DNA from: an uncultured Bacteroidota bacterium
GTDB taxonomy: Bacteria; Bacteroidota; Bacteroidia; Flavobacteriales; Flavobacteriaceae
DNA length: 64,000 nucleotides
Reading direction: 5' to 3'
NCBI GenBank assembly: GCA_902626585.1
Contig: CACOGA010000005.1
Span: 1-64,000, forward strand
The notes beneath the pieces were generated by a model, which was not told the DNA's origin, searched no databases, and was given only the letters and a program-made list of their open reading frames with translations. Positions 60,901 through 64,000 of the stretch are shown here, piece by piece (within the stretch, counting starts at the first letter, position 1; every line of letters starts with the position of its first letter). The translations under genes and the position numbers were made by a program.

Positions 60901-60929
60901 CAAATATACAAATTGCAGATTAAAGACAA
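60901..60929 (-). promoter_or_regulatory. guaB promoter
   Basis: Minus strand TTG (60929-60927)-N18-TATATTTG (60908-60901), directly abutting the palindrome. Confidence 0.7.
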
Positions 60930-60958
60930 TACAGAAATTAATTAAAGTCTTTCTAAAA

Positions 60959-61825
60959 TTATCTGTAGTTTAAAAAAATATCACTTGCATAATTATATGC
61001 TGATTCAAATTTAATAGGGTTAATTCCTGATTCGATACCTTTATCTTCACAAAAAGAAATGATTTTTTCAGTTGGCATATTACCGGTCATATTGTCCGAG
61101 GCCATTGGACACCCACCAAAACCTTGGATTGCACCATCAATCCTACGGCATCCAGCATTAAATGAGAAGTCAATTTTTTCTCTCCAGGAATTAGGGTGAG
61201 TATGTAAATGTAATCCAAATTCAACACTCGGATATTTTAAAGAAAAGTATTTGTAAACCTCATTGATCATTTCTGGCGATGCCGAACCAATAGTATCACT
61301 AAGAGAAATTAACTTTATCCCCGATTCGATGAGTTTAGAAATCCAATGATCTATAATGCTAAGGTTCCAAACTTCACCATAAGGATTCCCAAAACACATT
61401 GATAAATAGATAACTAATTCCTTTTGACTACTCGAAACGATTTCATTTATAAGGGCTAGATTAAAAAATGATTCATCAATTGTTTTATTGGTATTTCTCA
61501 TCTGAAAATTTTCTGAAATTGAAAAAGGATATCCAACGTATGAAATCTTATTAAATTCTGAAGAAATTTCAGCACCTTTTATATTGGCAACTATAACTAA
61601 TAGTTTTGTTTTTTTGTCCTTTAAGTCTAACGAATTAATAACATCCCCTGAATCTTTCAACTGCGGTATTACTTTTTTAGAGACAAAACTACCAACATCA
61701 ATAGTGTCAAAACCAACCTCTAGTAAGCTTTGTATGTATTTAATTTTTTTTTCTGTTGGTATAAATTTTTTGATGCTTTGCATTGCATCTCTTGGGCATT
61801 CTATGATTTTAAGTTTAGTCATCAA
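60959..61825 (-). CDS. Hydroxymethylglutaryl-CoA lyase
   Basis: KIIECPRDAMQSIKKFIPTEKKIKYIQSLLEVGFDTIDVGSFVS, HLHTHPN, IDGAIQGFGGCPMA. Confidence 0.93.
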   Translation of the reverse strand: MMTKLKIIECPRDAMQSIKKFIPTEKKIKYIQSLLEVGFDTIDVGSFVSKKVIPQLKDSGDVINSLDLKDKKTKLLVIVANIKGAEISSEFNKISYVGYPFSISENFQMRNTNKTIDESFFNLALINEIVSSSQKELVIYLSMCFGNPYGEVWNLSIIDHWISKLIESGIKLISLSDTIGSASPEMINEVYKYFSLKYPSVEFGLHLHTHPNSWREKIDFSFNAGCRRIDGAIQGFGGCPMASDNMTGNMPTEKIISFCEDKGIESGINPIKFESAYNYASDIFLNYR

Positions 61826-61829
61826 ATAA

Positions 61830-62462
61830 TTAATAAATCAAAGTTATATTATTTTCTGAAAAAAAAATTAGTAAAGCAATTAACATTAAAACCGATATGT
61901 TAAAATATTTTGCAAAAATTTTAAAGTTTTTGTTTTTGGAAAAATTCATATGAACGAAATCAGAAAAAATAATAATCAGGCCAAAAACAATAAATGTGAT
62001 AAGAATAAAAAGAAGCCCTAAAATCAAAATCTGAACTTTGAAAGATAAAATTTCAGAAAACAAAAAGTTTGGAAAAAATAATGCAAAAAATAAAAAGACT
62101 TTAGGATTAAACAAATTCATAAAAATTCCTTTTTTTAAATTTCTAAAAAAATTTTCTGAGGGTTTATAATCTTCAAATTTGTCATAACTGTTTTCTGTCC
62201 TATAGACGCCATAGGAAAGAAATATTAAGTATGTAACTCCTATGTATTTTATAAATTTAAAAATCATTTCATTTTGAATAATTAGAGTATTTAATCCAAA
62301 GGCTAACAATATCGTATGAATTAAACATCCAATTAGTAAACCTATTAAAAATGAAACTCCTGAAAATTTTCCGGATTTTGATGTAAGTGCGGTTAAGTAT
62401 AAATTGTCTGGGCCAGGACTTAATGCAAGAAGAAAACTTGAAAAAATAAATGAAAATAACAT
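61830..62462 (-). CDS. LysE/RhtB family amino-acid exporter
   Basis: ALSPGPDNLYLTALTSKSGKFSGVSFLIGLLIG; GIFMNLFNPKVFLFF. Confidence 0.92.
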   Translation of the reverse strand: MLFSFIFSSFLLALSPGPDNLYLTALTSKSGKFSGVSFLIGLLIGCLIHTILLAFGLNTLIIQNEMIFKFIKYIGVTYLIFLSYGVYRTENSYDKFEDYKPSENFFRNLKKGIFMNLFNPKVFLFFALFFPNFLFSEILSFKVQILILGLLFILITFIVFGLIIIFSDFVHMNFSKNKNFKIFAKYFNISVLMLIALLIFFSENNITLIY

Positions 62463-62542
62463 CTTTAATAAAAGTATTTTTTAGCTCTGTACAAATTTAA
62501 TTATTTTTGTATTGTAATTTTTTTAAACAATATTGCTCAGTC

Positions 62543-64000
62543 ATGTTAGGTAATAATTATCAAAAATTAATTTTAGTAGCCCTAATGCTAATAAACTTTA
62601 CTTTATTTTCTCAAAAAAATAATACAAAAAGCTGCCTAACTGAAGTGCCTGAAAATTTTTCTGAAATAGAAAATCAACATAAATCAACCTTTCAATTCCA
62701 TATGAATGAATACTACAATAAATTGGAAACAAAAACTTCAACAGCAATTACTAATGTTCCAGCTAAAATTCATATCGTTACAGATGCAAATGGAGTTACA
62801 CAAATTACAGAAAATGAAATTATAGAAGAAATTGAAGAGGCAAACACATTTTTAGCCAACTCGTTTTTAGAAATTACCGTTTGTGATGACATAAATTATA
62901 TCGCAAATAATCAATTATATTTTTTTGATATTGATGATCAGGCTCTATTATATGCAAATAATCAGCCAGATATAATGAATTTATACTTTGTCGAATCTAT
63001 TGCATTTGGAAATGGAAATGCTTGTGGATACACATATCTTCCTGGAAATTCTGATCAGTATTATGATGTAATTGTCATGGACAATCAGTGTACAAATAAT
63101 CCAGTAAGCACTACACTAATTCACGAATTTGGACACCATTTTAACCTGATGCATACTCACGGTGATTCAAATGAACCTGAATCCACAGATGAACTTGTTA
63201 ATGGTAGTAACTGTAGCACTGCCGGTGACAGAGTATGTGATACACCAGCTGATCCACTTATAAATGGCTCAAACGTAAGCTCTGTAAATTGTATGTATAC
63301 CGGTAATGCAACAGATGCTATGGGTCAGTTTTATGATCCCGATACGTCTAATATAATGTCTTATTCTCCAAACACATGTACTGATTCAATTAGTATTGAA
63401 CAATATGCAAGGATGTATGCAGGTTTCCATACCTTTAAAACATATTATAAATGCCCCTCATTTCATATTGATTTTGCAGCAGATAAAAACGAAAACTGCG
63501 ATGACTATATGAATGTTGAATTCACAGATATGAGTATTGGTGCAACAGCATGGGAATGGGATGTTGACGGTGACGATATTGTTGACTATACTGAACAAAA
63601 CCCATCTCACGTTTATACACCTGGTGTTTACGATGTTGTGCTTAAAATTTTTAGTGGCAGTGAAAGCATCACAAAGGTTTTTCCAGAGTTTATAAATTTC
63701 CCTTCAAATCTACACGAAACTTCAAAGGTTAAGCTGGAACTATTCATAATCGATGTGAGCGAAAACACGTGGGAATTTAAGGATGGAAGTGATACGGTAT
63801 TATATTCAGGAGGTCCATATGAAGATGCTGGTATCTTCAATCATGAATTTGATGTTATACAATCTGAGTGCTATACGTTTACTATCTACGATTCTGCAGG
63901 AAATGGACTTGGAACATCTGATTATTTTTTCAGTAATGGAACCTGGAATGAGGGAAGTGAATATTATGAGCTTAAAACAGAGGAGGGTAATTTGATTTAT
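62543..64000 (+). CDS. Secreted zinc metalloprotease (pappalysin/M43-like) with PKD domain, truncated by window end
   Basis: Open frame from ATG 62543 to window end: signal peptide; zinc site HEFGHHFNLMHTHG, Met-turn NIMSYSP; PKD AWEWDVDGDDIVDYTEQNPSHVYTPGVYDVVLKI. Confidence 0.88.
   Translation, partial: MLGNNYQKLILVALMLINFTLFSQKNNTKSCLTEVPENFSEIENQHKSTFQFHMNEYYNKLETKTSTAITNVPAKIHIVTDANGVTQITENEIIEEIEEANTFLANSFLEITVCDDINYIANNQLYFFDIDDQALLYANNQPDIMNLYFVESIAFGNGNACGYTYLPGNSDQYYDVIVMDNQCTNNPVSTTLIHEFGHHFNLMHTHGDSNEPESTDELVNGSNCSTAGDRVCDTPADPLINGSNVSSVNCMYTGNATDAMGQFYDPDTSNIMSYSPNTCTDSISIEQYARMYAGFHTFKTYYKCPSFHIDFAADKNENCDDYMNVEFTDMSIGATAWEWDVDGDDIVDYTEQNPSHVYTPGVYDVVLKIFSGSESITKVFPEFINFPSNLHETSKVKLELFIIDVSENTWEFKDGSDTVLYSGGPYEDAGIFNHEFDVIQSECYTFTIYDSAGNGLGTSDYFFSNGTWNEGSEYYELKTEEGNLIY

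Noticed and set aside
1-64000. CRISPR arrays, transposases, integrases, phage, restriction-modification or toxin-antitoxin systems
   Set aside because: None seen: no regularly spaced repeats and no matching protein signatures in the ORF track.

Overview
AT-rich, compact 64-kb window with the gene content of a streamlined marine Flavobacteriia-type (Bacteroidota) genome. This assignment rests on TAnnTTTG promoter elements, Bacteroidetes gene families and a zeaxanthin operon, and is an inference. It starts at dnaA and carries housekeeping genes: dapF, an HtrA-type protease, trmD, rplS, monomeric icd, murQ, thrS-infC-rpmI-rplT, dnaB, accA, tgt, split transketolase, guaB, aconitase and parvulin PPIases. 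From about 24 to 49 kb there is an iron/heme island. It contains a TonB receptor + HmuY pair, an operon of DUF4856 / imelysin / vitamin-K-dependent gamma-carboxylase-like (HTTM) / TonB receptor / DCC thiol-oxidoreductase, a complete heme pathway from glutamyl-tRNA (hemA, hemCD fusion, hemB, L, E, N, H, protoporphyrinogen oxidase), an Fe3+ ABC transporter, a DUF6607 protein and an AraC regulator. A tRNA-Leu and a crtI-B-Z-Y carotenoid operon follow. No CRISPR, transposon, phage or defence system was seen. The most interesting signals are: (1) a ~0.5 kb, highly structured, promoter- and terminator-bounded candidate ncRNA between rplS and icd; (2) the gamma-carboxylase-like gene inside an iron operon; (3) a 27-bp promoter motif shared at identical spacing by the TonB/HmuY and hemA promoters, plus Fur/DtxR-like palindromes; (4) three genes that appear to need ATT/ATA start codons; (5) a perfect palindrome covering the guaB start; (6) all seven convergent gene junctions overlapping or abutting. 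All calls are from reading the sequence; no database search was run.
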